From Mycolicibacter heraklionensis (GTDB lineage: Bacteria; Actinomycetota; Actinomycetes; Mycobacteriales; Mycobacteriaceae), in assembly GCF_001021505.1 (NCBI RefSeq), contig NZ_LDPO01000007.1, positions 1-64,000 on the forward strand: a DNA stretch of 64,000 nt, in the 5' to 3' direction. Position 1 is the stretch's first letter. Each line of letters opens with the position of its first letter. Below the pieces are notes generated by a model. That model saw only the letters and a program-made list of their open reading frames with translations, searched no databases and was not told where the DNA came from. Made by a program: the position numbers and the translations under genes. Positions 1-8,586 of this stretch are shown here, in pieces.

Positions 1-66
1 ACCGCTGCCCACCTCGACGGCGGCGCCGCCTGCCCCGCCGGCCCCGCCGTCGAGGTGGGCAGCGGT
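1..66. repeat. 23-bp perfect inverted repeat inside the PGRS gene
   Basis: Positions 1-23 and 44-66 are perfect reverse complements separated by a 20-nt GC-rich loop. In the PGRS reading frame the first-read arm is ordinary repeat sequence (GTAAHLDGG). The second arm is its reverse complement read in the same frame, which gives the atypical AAVEVGS. The repeat may extend past the window edge. It could be a real inversion in the PGRS array or an assembly fold-back. Confidence 0.75.
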
Positions 67-936
67 ACCGTCGCCGCCGGCACCACCGTTGCCGCCGCTA
101 CCGCCGTTACCGAAGAAGAACCCGCCGGCGCCACCCGCGCCGCCAGCGCCACCGGCGCCGCCGAACTGCCCGGCCGTACCGTCGGTTCCGTTGCCGCCAT
201 TGCCGAAAAGGCCGCCGCCGTTGCCACCCACTCCGGGCGCGCCGTTGATCGGAGCCGGGTCGCCGGCCAAGGCAGCGAACGTGACCATCCCAGGACCGCC
301 GGCCCCGGAATCGCCGGCTCCGGTGTCACCGGCGCTGCCGGCATTGCCACCGTTGCCGAACAACCAGCCGGCGTTGCCGCCGTTGCCGCCGTAGCCGAAG
401 CCGTCGCCCCCGTCCCCCAACAGCAGGCCGGCGTCGCCGCCGTTCGGGTTGTCCGCCGTACCGTCGGCGCCGTCGCCGATCAGGTAGACCCCGAACATGC
501 TGTTGATCGCACCGTTGACCTGCAGGCCCAGCGGGCTGTTGATCCAGTTCTCGATGCTGGTGTGCATCGGCTCGTAGAACAGGGTGTTGAACAGGTCGGA
601 GAACGGGTCACTGGCCGCCGCGGACATCGGGACCAGCGCGGCGTCCCAGCCGCTGTCGAGCTGGGCGAACAGCGGCGACCAGGAGTCGGCGTCGAAGATC
701 GTCTGCCACGACGCCGTGTCGCCCAGGGTGGTGAAGGCGTCGGTCAGGTTCTGGCCGAGCAGGTCGGAGACCCAGTCCAGCTCGTCGGCGTGGGCCGGCG
801 GCGCGGCGGCCAGCGGGCTCATCCCGAAGGCCAGGAACGCTCCCACCGCGCTTCCGGCTCCGGCGATGCGTTTGCGCCGACGCGCCCCGGTGGGGTTCGC
901 CGTCCGCCGTTCTACACCGTCGTGCCTGCCGCCCAT
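1..936 (-). CDS. PGRS-type Gly/Asn-rich exported protein, C-terminus cut by window edge
   Basis: The reading frame opens at ATG 936 and runs off the window at position 1 with no stop, so at least 312 codons are present and the C-terminus is missing. Residues 1-50 form a signal peptide: an Arg-rich start (ARRRKR), a hydrophobic stretch, then an AHA-like cleavage site. Residues about 50-155 are a non-repetitive region (ELDWVSDLLGQNL onward). From about residue 160 the protein is Gly-Gly-Asn/Ala repeats (GGNGGNAGWLFGNGG, GGAGGAGGAGG), as in PGRS proteins. There is no N-terminal PE domain, so this is a PGRS-repeat protein exported by a classical signal. It lies 52 nt downstream of the two repeat-protein genes on the same strand, probably as the last gene of their operon. 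Its function is unknown; a surface location is inferred. Confidence 0.8.
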   Translation of the reverse strand, partial: MGGRHDGVERRTANPTGARRRKRIAGAGSAVGAFLAFGMSPLAAAPPAHADELDWVSDLLGQNLTDAFTTLGDTASWQTIFDADSWSPLFAQLDSGWDAALVPMSAAASDPFSDLFNTLFYEPMHTSIENWINSPLGLQVNGAINSMFGVYLIGDGADGTADNPNGGDAGLLLGDGGDGFGYGGNGGNAGWLFGNGGNAGSAGDTGAGDSGAGGPGMVTFAALAGDPAPINGAPGVGGNGGGLFGNGGNGTDGTAGQFGGAGGAGGAGGAGGFFFGNGGSGGNGGAGGDGTAAHLDGGAGGAGGAAVEVGSG

Positions 937-988
937 TGCTGTTTTCCGCCCTTGTTTCGTGAAGTGTTGGTAAGCCGAAGGATTGAAC

Positions 989-3253
989 TCAGAAGCCGAA
1001 CAGTCCGCCGAGCTGCCCGATGCTGACGGAGATCAGATCGGTGCCGGAGATGCCCATGTTGGAAAGCAGGCTGTCGAGGTCCAGGCCGCCGAGGCCCAAG
1101 TCGTCGATCACGTCGTTGACCGTCAGGCCGGCCAGGCCCAGGCTGGCCACCAGCGAGTCGACGGTGACGCTGCCCAGTCCCAGCGAGTTGGCGATGTCGT
1201 TCACGGTGACGCCGCCGAGCAGGCGCTGCAGGATCTCGTCCAGGTGGACGCTGTTGAGGTTCAGGTCATCGAGCAGGTCCCCGACCTTGGCGCCGCCCAG
1301 CAGGCTCTCCAAGAAGCCGTCCAGGTGAATGTTATTGAGCCCCAAGTCGTTTGCGATCGAGCCCAGTGTCATACCACCCAGCACGTGGTCGATGAGGCCA
1401 CCGATGTCGACGTTGTTCAGGCCGAGGTTGCCCAGCAGCCCGTTGATCGTGACGTCCAGGCCCAGCCGGTCGATCACCGTGTCGATGTCCAGGTTGTTCA
1501 GGCCCCAGGAGCTCAGCATCGACACCACCGAGGTGTTCATCAGCCACGAGAAGCCGTTGTTGAGCAGGCCGCTGAGGGTGACACTGTCCAGCCCCAGGTT
1601 GTGCATGACGGTGTCGAAAGGCGTGCTCAGATTCAGGCCGGTGAGGAGCTCGCTGAGCTTCTCACCGCCCACACCGGTCGCCCCCAGCAGCTGGCCGATG
1701 GTGATGTCGGACAGCGGAGTACCGGGTGCCACGCCCAGGTTCGGGGCACCGGCACTGTAGAGCCGCTGCAGCGTTTCCAGCAGACTGTTGGGCCCCATCA
1801 GACTGTTGAGGGTTTGGTAGCAGGACACGTTGTACAACCCCGGCAGCAGGGGGCAGGTGATGTCCGGGACGGGGATCGCGCCGTCGGCGAGTTCGAGCAA
1901 CGTCTTGTCGCCCATCCCGGCCTGGGTCAGCAGGTCGGTGAATTTCTGGTCGCCGATCTCGGTGCCTTCGAGCAGGTCACCCAGCGTCATGTTCGACATC
2001 TCGGCGCTCTGCAGCAGCTCGGAGAGCGACATGTCATAACCGGCGCCCTGCAGGATCTCGATCACCAGGTCGCCGACGGTCATGCTGCCGGCGCCGCCGC
2101 CACCGAACATGCCGCCCAGCAGGCTGTCGATCAGCTCGGCAAGGCTCTGGTCGCCGAAACCGGAGGCGTCCAGCGCCGGGTTGATGATGCTGCCGAGCGT
2201 CATGTCCGCACCGCCGAACTGACTGAGCAGGTCGGTGATGGTCGCGTCGCCGCCCACCGTGGTGTGCACGAGGTCCTTGAGCGCGTCGCCCAGGGTCAGG
2301 TCGCCGACACCGAGTTGGCCGAGCAGGCCGGTGATGCTGGTGTCGGTCATCCCGGCGGCGTGCAGCAGTCCGGTCGCGAGCTCGCCCACCGACTGGTCGC
2401 CGAGGCCGAACTGGTCGAGCAGGCCGGCCAGGGTCGGGTTGCCGATGCCGGCCTGGCCGAGCAGGCCGGTCAGCACCTCGGCGATCGACTTGTCACCCAG
2501 ACCCACCTGGTCGGCCAGGCCGGAGATCGTCGGGTTTCCGATGCCCATCACGTCGAGCAGGTTGGCCGCCAAGTCCGCGATCGGCTGGTCGCCGATCCCG
2601 AATTCGGACAGCAGCGCGGTGACGCTCAGGTGGCCGAAGCCCAGGCTGTCGAGCAGACCGGTCAGCAGACTCTCCACCGACTGGTCTCCGATGCCGAACT
2701 GGCCCAGCACGTCGGCCAGAGTCGTGTTTCCGACACCGGCCAGGTCCACCAGCTGGCCCAGTTGCATGTCGATGGTCGCGGTGTGCGGTGCGACGAACAG
2801 CCCGTTGAACAGCGGGATGTTCATTCCCGCCACGTCGATGCCGGCCGTGCCGAAGAGGAAGGCGTTGATCAGCGTGCCCGGAGCGTTGAGCAGGATCATG
2901 AACGCGTTGGCCGGGTCGGTGGCGAGCTGATCCATGATGTCGTTCCACGCGTTGTTCAGCGTGATGAACGGGCCGATCATCGCCAGCAGGTTGTGCAGCG
3001 TCGAACCCAGCTCAATGTTGATCTGTGCGGGCAGCGGTACCGCGTTGACGGTGATCGTCGGCAGCAGTCCCCAGCTGGTCAGCAGGCCGGTGACGTCGTT
3101 CGCCGGGTCGGCGGTCAGGGTCACCGAGTGCTGCTGCGCAGCAAAGGACGTCGGAGTGACCGGCAGCGGTGCCACCGACGGAACGACGGCGATCAAACCG
3201 GCGCCGACGACGGCGATCCCGGGTGTGAGGTAGGGACGAAGGGTCTGCAGCAT
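989..3253 (-). CDS. Exported 754-aa tandem-repeat protein (paralogue A)
   Basis: Family not recognised. Residues 1-40 are a signal peptide (LRPYLTPGIAVVGAG, then Pro/Ala-rich). Residues about 50-165 are a non-repeat domain shared with the upstream paralogue, with conserved NAWN, DPAN, NAP.TL.NA and FNGL motifs. Five or more 32-residue repeats follow, each made of an 18-residue half (such as FGLGDQSVGELATGLLHA) and a 14-residue half (such as AGIGNPTLAGLLDQ). A central spacer contains a two-Cys segment (ITCPLLPGLYNVSCYQ). The C-terminal third has about four 27-residue repeats of the LGLNN..L..LL..LLGG type. ATG 3253 is preceded by GGAGAA six nt upstream. The gene starts 35 nt after the stop of the paralogue, so co-transcription is likely. 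A surface or periplasmic solenoid-like scaffold is inferred; no enzymatic motif is visible. Confidence 0.85.
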   Translation of the reverse strand: MLQTLRPYLTPGIAVVGAGLIAVVPSVAPLPVTPTSFAAQQHSVTLTADPANDVTGLLTSWGLLPTITVNAVPLPAQINIELGSTLHNLLAMIGPFITLNNAWNDIMDQLATDPANAFMILLNAPGTLINAFLFGTAGIDVAGMNIPLFNGLFVAPHTATIDMQLGQLVDLAGVGNTTLADVLGQFGIGDQSVESLLTGLLDSLGFGHLSVTALLSEFGIGDQPIADLAANLLDVMGIGNPTISGLADQVGLGDKSIAEVLTGLLGQAGIGNPTLAGLLDQFGLGDQSVGELATGLLHAAGMTDTSITGLLGQLGVGDLTLGDALKDLVHTTVGGDATITDLLSQFGGADMTLGSIINPALDASGFGDQSLAELIDSLLGGMFGGGGAGSMTVGDLVIEILQGAGYDMSLSELLQSAEMSNMTLGDLLEGTEIGDQKFTDLLTQAGMGDKTLLELADGAIPVPDITCPLLPGLYNVSCYQTLNSLMGPNSLLETLQRLYSAGAPNLGVAPGTPLSDITIGQLLGATGVGGEKLSELLTGLNLSTPFDTVMHNLGLDSVTLSGLLNNGFSWLMNTSVVSMLSSWGLNNLDIDTVIDRLGLDVTINGLLGNLGLNNVDIGGLIDHVLGGMTLGSIANDLGLNNIHLDGFLESLLGGAKVGDLLDDLNLNSVHLDEILQRLLGGVTVNDIANSLGLGSVTVDSLVASLGLAGLTVNDVIDDLGLGGLDLDSLLSNMGISGTDLISVSIGQLGGLFGF

Positions 3254-3288
3254 CAGGTTCTCCGAGTCGATTCGGTGGATGGGGGCGG

Positions 3289-5478
3289 TTACACGCCGCC
3301 GAACAGCGAGGCGAAGAATCCGCCGAAATCGCCGAGATGGGTGTTGATCAGCACCATGTCCGACAGCCCGAACTGGTCGAGCAGGTCGTTGAGGGTGTCG
3401 CTGCCCAGGCCCATGTTGGTGAGCATCGAGTTCAATGTCCCGTCGCCGAACAGGTCGCCGAGCAGCTCGTTCAGTTCGGTGGTGGCCAAATCGAAGCCGC
3501 TGAGCAGATCGGCGATGGTCTGTCCGCCCAAGAAGCCGCCGACCAGCTCGTCGAGGTCGGTGGTGGCGAATCCCAGGCCGCCCAGCACCGAGCCCAGCGT
3601 CATGTCGCCCAGCAGGCTGTGCAGCAGCGCGTCGAGGTGGGTGTTGCCCAGGTCGGTGCTGCCGAGCAGCGAGCCCAGGGTCTGGCCGCTGAAGATGCCG
3701 TCGAGCAGGTCACCCAGGTGCTGGTTGCCGATGCCCGCGTCGTCGAGCAGCTGACCCAGGGTGCCGGTGCCCAGCAGGTTGCCGAGCATCTCGTCGAGGG
3801 TGGTGTCGTTCAGCCCCAGGTCGGTGAGCAGCTGACCCAGGCTGGTGTGGTCCAGGCCGAAGCTGGCGACCAGCTCGTCCAGCGTCTGGGTGTTCATGCC
3901 CATACCGGTGAGCACCGAGCTCAGGGTCATCGAGAGGTTGGCTTCCAGCAGCTCGCTGAGCTTCTGGTCGGCCATCGGCCCGAGCAGCTGGGCGATGGTC
4001 TGGTCGCTCATGCCCTGGTCCGCCAGGATGCTGTTGATCGTGGTGGCGTTGAGCCCGCCGATCATGCCCTGGCCGCCGATCTTGTCGGCCACGGTCTCGC
4101 CGCCGGTGGCCCAGATCAGGTTGTTCAGGGTCAGGCCGCCGAAGCCGAGGTTGGTGAAGACGGTGCCCAGCGAGACGTTGCCCAGGTGCATCGCGTCGAC
4201 GATGTTCTGCATGGTCAGACCGCTCAGGCCGGCGGCGTTCACCAGATCGCCGACGGTGGCGTCGCCCAGGCCGGCGCCGCCGAGGAAGTCGACGGCCAGC
4301 GACCCCACGCTGACGTCGCCCAGGCCCATCGCGTCGATCAGGTCCAGCGGGGTCCGCTGACCCAGGTCCAGCGCGTCGAGCACCTTGGGCAGGATGTCGC
4401 CGACGGTCAGGTCGGCCAGGCCCAGCGAGTCGAGCAGGTCCACCGGGGTCCGCTGCCCCAGGCCGAGCCCGTCAAGCAGGCTGGTGGCCAGGCCGGAGAC
4501 GGGCTGGTCGGCGAAGCCGAGCTGGTCGAGCAGGCCGGTGACCGTCGGGTTGCCGATGCCGGCCGCGTCGAGCACCGCCAGCAGTGCGCCCGAGACCGAC
4601 TGATCGGCCAGGCCGACGTTGCCCAGCAGGTCACCCAGCGTCGGGTTGCCGATGCCGATCGCGTCGAGCAGTTTGGTGCCCAGGTCGGCCACCGACTCGT
4701 CGCTGAGGCCGATGTTGCCCAGGATGTCGATCAGGTTCTTCTGCCCCAGGCCCATCGCGTCGAGCAGTCCGGTGGCGAGCTGCGCGGCGGACTGCGGCCC
4801 GATACCGATCGCGTTGATCAGGTCCAGCGGGGTCTGGTCACCCAGACCCACCCCGTCGAGCAGGCTGGTCACCATCGACCCGATCGGCAGGTCGCCGATC
4901 CCGATTCCGGACAGGATCGTGGTCAGGCTCTTGTCGCCGAGGTTGACGGTGTCCAGAACCTGGCCGAGGGTGATGTTGAGGTCGAAGGGCTGGGCACCGA
5001 CCAGCAAGCCGTTGAACGCCGGGACGGTGATGCCGAACAGGTCGATGGTGTTGGTGCCGTTGAGCCAGGCGTTGAGCAGGGTGGCCGGCGCGTTGAACAG
5101 GATGCTCAGCGTGTTGGCCGGGTCGATGGCGATCGCGGCCCAGATCTCGTTCCACGCGTTGGTGACCGTCACGAACGGTGCGACCGACGACAGCAGCAGC
5201 CCGAGCTCGGACGGCAGCATCCCGGAGTCCACCTGCTGGCCCAGGTTGGCGAGGTTGGCGGCCGTGTTGCTGAACAGCTGATCCCAGGTGACCAGGACGT
5301 CGGAGGTGTTGGCCACCAAGCGCAGGTTGGACGGTTGCTGGACCGGCGCCAGATCCGGTCGCGGCGCCGGCGAGGTATGCAGGCTCACCTGCGGGATGGG
5401 CACAGCAGTGACGCTGACGAGACCGGCACCCACCAGGGCGACGCCCGTCGTGGCGTAGGGACGAAGTAACTGCTGCAT
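3289..5478 (-). CDS. Exported 729-aa tandem-repeat protein (paralogue B)
   Basis: First gene of the repeat-protein operon. ATG 5478 is chosen because the protein then begins MQQLLRPYATTGVALVGAG, which matches the signal peptide of the downstream paralogue; an in-frame start further upstream (5565) would add 29 residues without signal-peptide character. A non-repeat domain (residues about 60-170) again carries NAWN, DPAN, NAPATL and FNGL. Seven consecutive 32-residue repeats follow with almost no length variation (units such as IGLSDESVADLGTKLLDA plus IGIGNPTLGDLLGN). After a spacer come five 27-residue repeats (such as LGLNDTTLDEMLGNLLGT plus GTLGQLLDD) and a short hydrophobic end, FFASLFGGV. 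The two proteins share the same domain order and clearly arose by duplication. Their role is unknown; export and a repetitive helical fold are inferred. Confidence 0.87.
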   Translation of the reverse strand: MQQLLRPYATTGVALVGAGLVSVTAVPIPQVSLHTSPAPRPDLAPVQQPSNLRLVANTSDVLVTWDQLFSNTAANLANLGQQVDSGMLPSELGLLLSSVAPFVTVTNAWNEIWAAIAIDPANTLSILFNAPATLLNAWLNGTNTIDLFGITVPAFNGLLVGAQPFDLNITLGQVLDTVNLGDKSLTTILSGIGIGDLPIGSMVTSLLDGVGLGDQTPLDLINAIGIGPQSAAQLATGLLDAMGLGQKNLIDILGNIGLSDESVADLGTKLLDAIGIGNPTLGDLLGNVGLADQSVSGALLAVLDAAGIGNPTVTGLLDQLGFADQPVSGLATSLLDGLGLGQRTPVDLLDSLGLADLTVGDILPKVLDALDLGQRTPLDLIDAMGLGDVSVGSLAVDFLGGAGLGDATVGDLVNAAGLSGLTMQNIVDAMHLGNVSLGTVFTNLGFGGLTLNNLIWATGGETVADKIGGQGMIGGLNATTINSILADQGMSDQTIAQLLGPMADQKLSELLEANLSMTLSSVLTGMGMNTQTLDELVASFGLDHTSLGQLLTDLGLNDTTLDEMLGNLLGTGTLGQLLDDAGIGNQHLGDLLDGIFSGQTLGSLLGSTDLGNTHLDALLHSLLGDMTLGSVLGGLGFATTDLDELVGGFLGGQTIADLLSGFDLATTELNELLGDLFGDGTLNSMLTNMGLGSDTLNDLLDQFGLSDMVLINTHLGDFGGFFASLFGGV

Positions 5479-6030
5479 CGGAAATTTCTTCCATCTCGGA
5501 GGATCAAACGTTCGCGACAGTACATGAGCATCGTCACATTTCAAATAGGGATTTCTCAGGGTCACAGGCGATTTTTTCAGGCCTCAAAAGACAACGTTTG
5601 TAGTCAAAATTCCGACAACACACGTAGTCACTAAAGTGACAACATGCGTGGTCAGGCCAGGTACAGACCCGCGGTACCGCCTAAACTTCCGGAGAATTCC
5701 AATTTTGTCGCCCCCATTAACATCTTTTAAGCGACGCGATTAACAACTTTTTGATCCACCATATGCTGATAAATCACTTAGGGATCACATATCGCGACTG
5801 GCGGCCGTGGTGGACGACCGTCCACCGACTGGTTACCGTGCGTTCCGCCTCGCCGGGCGCATTCCGGCGGCCGCGGACGGGTCGCGAGAGCGTCTTAGCT
5901 CGCCCGCCGACGCCTTGGTGCGGCCACCGCCGCGCCGCGGGCGGCACCGGCGAGATCCGGGTTTGCTGGACGCCGTAACCGCAACACCCGCGCGGTCTTG
6001 ATGTGCGACACGCCGACGGCGCGTCGGTGG
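5479..6030. other. Non-coding control region upstream of the repeat-protein operon
   Basis: A 552-nt stretch without a convincing gene; short open frames here have no coding character or homologue that I recognise. It is markedly more AT-rich than its surroundings between about 5480 and 5780, as expected for a promoter region serving the minus-strand gene that starts at 5478. It holds three iterated sites (5590-5654). A possible minus-strand promoter is TTGAAA (5553-5548) with TACTGT about 16 nt downstream; this is a weak guess. Near 6013-6027 a short CCGAC/GTCGG hairpin follows the stop of the acyl-AMP ligase gene and may act as its terminator. Confidence 0.6.
5590..5654. promoter_or_regulatory. 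Three 17-nt palindromic sites at exact 24-nt spacing
   Basis: Copies start at 5590, 5614 and 5638 and read GACAACGTTTGTAGTCA, GACAACACACGTAGTCA and GACAACATGCGTGGTCA. Each contains GACNAC and GTNGTC half-sites in inverted orientation, as in a dimeric operator. The 7-nt separators are unrelated in sequence. The array lies 112-176 nt upstream of the start of the repeat-protein operon. No regulator gene is adjacent, so the binding protein is unknown. Confidence 0.6.
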
Positions 6031-7911
6031 CTAGTCCGATTCGCGCCGCTGGCGCGCCAGCCCGCCTACGAACCGGGCCAGGCCGAGCGCCATCCGCTGT
6101 TTGGCGGCCGTTCCCGGGTCGGGGGCCGGGCTCGATGCGTTCCACTGGGCGACGGCCAACAACTCGCCCGCGCTGAATTTCTCCCGGCACGCGGCCCGCT
6201 GGATCTTGCCGCTGGACGTGGTGGGAATGCTCATCGGCTTGACCAGGAGCACGTCGTGCACCTCGGTCCGGTGGTGGCGCCGGACCGCGTCGCGGATCGC
6301 GGCCAGCACACCGTCGGTGTCGGTATCGGTCGACCGGTGTCGCTGCACCTCTTGGACCACCACAAGTCGTTCGCAGGCAAAGGGGTCCCCGGGCTCGCCG
6401 GTGATCGCGAACACCGCGCCGCGCCCGGCCAGCAACGCCGGGTCGCAGCCCTGCACGGTGCGCTCGATGTCGTTGGGATAGTGCACGACGTCGCCCAGCA
6501 CGACCAGGTCTTTACAGCGACCGGTGACGAACAGTTCACCGTCATGCAGGAAGCCGCGGTCCCCGGTGCGCAGGAACGGGCCCTCTCCGGTGTCGGACAG
6601 GTGCGCGGCGAAGGTCTGCTCGGTCTCCGCACTGCGCCGCCAATATCCTTGTCCCACACTGGGTCCGGAGACCCAGATCTCCCCGACTCCGTCGGCGTCG
6701 CACTCGACTCGGGTTTCCGGGTCGACGATGATGACCCGCTGGCCGCCCCGCGGCCGCCCGCATCCCACCACCGCGGCCGCGAACGGATCATCCGGCGCGG
6801 CTTCGGCGACCCGGTCCTCGCCGAGTGCGCCGCGATCGACGTGCACGGTCACCGGCGACCCCTGCGCCCCAGCATCCGACCCACCCGACACCCCCAGCGT
6901 CGCCTCCGCCAGGCCGTACACCGGCAGAAACACCTCGGGGGCGAACCCGGCCGGCGCGAACGCCTCGGAGAAGGCCCGCAGCGATTCGGGATTCACCGGT
7001 TCGCCGCCGTTGAGGGCGACCTGCCAGTTGGACAGGTCGAGCGCTGCGCGCTCCTGCGGCGTGCTGCGCTTGACACACCAGTCATAGGCGAAATTGGGTG
7101 CCCCGGAGATGACGGCTCCGTGCCGCGACATCGCTTCCAGCCATCGCATGGGGCGCATCAGGAAGGCACCCGGCGACATCACCACCGTTGTCGTCCCGAC
7201 ATACAGCGTCATCAGCACACCCCCGATGAGGCCCAGGTCGTGGTACTGCGGCAGCCAGGTCACCGAACCCACCGGGCGGTGGAACACCGGGTTGTCCGGC
7301 GCGGGGTCCCAGGTCTGGCGAACGGTCTCCAGGTTGTGCAGGAAGTTGCCGTGGGTCAGCACCACGCCCTTGGGTGCCTTCGTAGTCCCCGAGGTGTATT
7401 GAATTGCCGCGACGGTCGCCGCGGTCACCGGCGGCAGCGCCCAGCGGTCGGCGGCGGCCTCATCGCCGCTCAGTTCTTCGGTGGCGAACCACTGCAGCGG
7501 CGCCAAGCCCGCGGCCTCGGCGGCGCGGTCCGCCGCAGCCCGGATCCCGTCTTGGGTCTTCGCGGTGGCCAAAGCGATCTCGGCGCGCGCATCGGGCACG
7601 ACTGCCGCGATCCGCGCCGAGGTCCACTGCGCGTCCACCGGTATCGCGACGGCGCGGGCATACAGGCAACCGAAGAAACCGACGATGCTGTCCAGTCCCG
7701 GGCGGCAGAAGATCAACACCCGCTGGCCTGCTGCGCCGTGCTGCTGCAGGCCGGCGGCGACTGCCCGGGCCCGACGATCCAGCTCGCGATAGGTCAGCCG
7801 GTCGTGTTCCTCGTCGCCGTCGGGGCAGAAGAGGAACGCGACCTTGTCGCCATGGCGGTCAGCCTGCTGCTGCAGCAGGTCCACCAACGTAAATGCGCTG
7901 GGCTCTGTCAT
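6031..7911 (-). CDS. Fatty acyl-AMP ligase (FadD family), orphan
   Basis: Adenylate-forming enzyme of the FAAL type, expected to activate a fatty acid as acyl-AMP for transfer to a carrier protein. The nucleotide-binding loop YTSGTTKAPKGVV is at residues 172-184. It is followed by WLPQYHDLGLIGG, the APNFAYDWCVKR segment typical of mycobacterial FadD ligases, the LNGGEPV motif, YGLAEATL, and a C-terminal lysine in TSSGKIQR. ATG 7911 (MTEPSAFTLVDLL) fits FAAL N-termini; ATG 7917 and GTG 7929 are alternatives and none has a strong ribosome binding site. Unlike fadD32 in this window it has no polyketide synthase or carrier beside it. The gene lies 49 nt downstream of a small membrane protein gene on the same strand. 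Confidence 0.85.
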   Translation of the reverse strand: MTEPSAFTLVDLLQQQADRHGDKVAFLFCPDGDEEHDRLTYRELDRRARAVAAGLQQHGAAGQRVLIFCRPGLDSIVGFFGCLYARAVAIPVDAQWTSARIAAVVPDARAEIALATAKTQDGIRAAADRAAEAAGLAPLQWFATEELSGDEAAADRWALPPVTAATVAAIQYTSGTTKAPKGVVLTHGNFLHNLETVRQTWDPAPDNPVFHRPVGSVTWLPQYHDLGLIGGVLMTLYVGTTTVVMSPGAFLMRPMRWLEAMSRHGAVISGAPNFAYDWCVKRSTPQERAALDLSNWQVALNGGEPVNPESLRAFSEAFAPAGFAPEVFLPVYGLAEATLGVSGGSDAGAQGSPVTVHVDRGALGEDRVAEAAPDDPFAAAVVGCGRPRGGQRVIIVDPETRVECDADGVGEIWVSGPSVGQGYWRRSAETEQTFAAHLSDTGEGPFLRTGDRGFLHDGELFVTGRCKDLVVLGDVVHYPNDIERTVQGCDPALLAGRGAVFAITGEPGDPFACERLVVVQEVQRHRSTDTDTDGVLAAIRDAVRRHHRTEVHDVLLVKPMSIPTTSSGKIQRAACREKFSAGELLAVAQWNASSPAPDPGTAAKQRMALGLARFVGGLARQRRESD

Positions 7912-7960
7912 CGACATCGCCCAGCGCACCTACAGATCGAACGGAATTACTGCTGCTGAA

Positions 7961-8509
7961 TTACTGCTGCTGGCAGAGGTTGTCCAGGACGTCGATCTGA
8001 CCGCGCAGCTGGTCGCGCAGCGGCTGCTGGACGGCGTCCTCGGGCGAGTGCCCAGCCAGGTAGTTGATGCTCAGCGCCTCGAGTGTGTCGGCCATGTCGC
8101 CAACGGCCTTCGCCAGGTCAGCCGGGGTGCCCGGGTTGGCCTCGAGGTTCTGGTGCAGGAAGGCGCCGCCGGCGAACAGCGAAAGCCGCGCGTTGGTGCC
8201 GACCGCCAGGTCACCGGCCAAGTCACCCGGAACCGGGTTCTGCAGGTTGGTGTTGAACTGGGTGCCCTGACGCACGACGCTCTGCGCCTCGCAGATCTTG
8301 CCCTTGGCTTCGGCGCGCTGGTCGTCGGAGAATTTCTGGCTCGTCGACGGGTGGAACCAACCGAAGATGGCCAGAACGATGCCGATCACGGCCAACGCCA
8401 ACGCGGCGATCGTGGGCACCGACAACGCCGACGCGGAGGTGGAAGATTGCGGAAAACCCGCGGTCTTGGGCTTGGCAGAGGAGGATTCGCTAGCAGAAGT
8501 CTCAGGCAT
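7961..8509 (-). CDS. Small single-pass membrane protein, unknown function
   Basis: A 182-residue protein that I do not recognise by name. The N-terminal 30 residues are Ser/Ala/Lys-rich ([15 protein letters not shown]). They are followed by one transmembrane helix ([20 protein letters not shown]) and an extracytoplasmic domain of about 125 residues with two cysteines (KICEAQ and the C-terminal DNLCQQQ). This layout is common among conserved mycobacterial membrane-anchored proteins. ATG 8509 is chosen because upstream in-frame codons are not protein-like and would run into the dprE1 promoter. It is divergent from dprE1 (77 nt between starts) and probably co-transcribed with the acyl-AMP ligase. 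Confidence 0.75.
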   Translation of the reverse strand: MPETSASESSSAKPKTAGFPQSSTSASALSVPTIAALALAVIGIVLAIFGWFHPSTSQKFSDDQRAEAKGKICEAQSVVRQGTQFNTNLQNPVPGDLAGDLAVGTNARLSLFAGGAFLHQNLEANPGTPADLAKAVGDMADTLEALSINYLAGHSPEDAVQQPLRDQLRGQIDVLDNLCQQQ

Positions 8510-8572
8510 TGCGCGATCGTAGCGGGACAGGTCGCAATAGTCACGCTGAATCGGGATCCGGCGCGTTGGCGG

Positions 8573-8578
8573 TACCCT
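8573..8578 (+). promoter_or_regulatory. Candidate dprE1 -10 element (leaderless spacing)
   Basis: TACCCT ends 8 nt before the dprE1 ATG at 8587. That distance would place the transcript start at or next to the start codon, a common leaderless arrangement in mycobacteria. No convincing -35 is seen and no ribosome binding site precedes the ATG. This is inference from spacing only. Confidence 0.35.
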
Positions 8579-8586
8579 CATGTGCG

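Noticed and set aside
1..5470. Long open frames on the plus strand opposite the PGRS and repeat-protein genes
   Set aside because: They are products of the repetitive GC-rich sequence on the other strand (Val/Gln/Ala/Asp-rich, no known motifs). The minus-strand frames have signal peptides, ribosome binding sites and phased repeats.
5590..5654. Three regularly spaced repeats considered as a short CRISPR array
   Set aside because: Repeats are 17 nt and imperfect, separators are only 7 nt, and no cas genes are present. Operator sites fit better.
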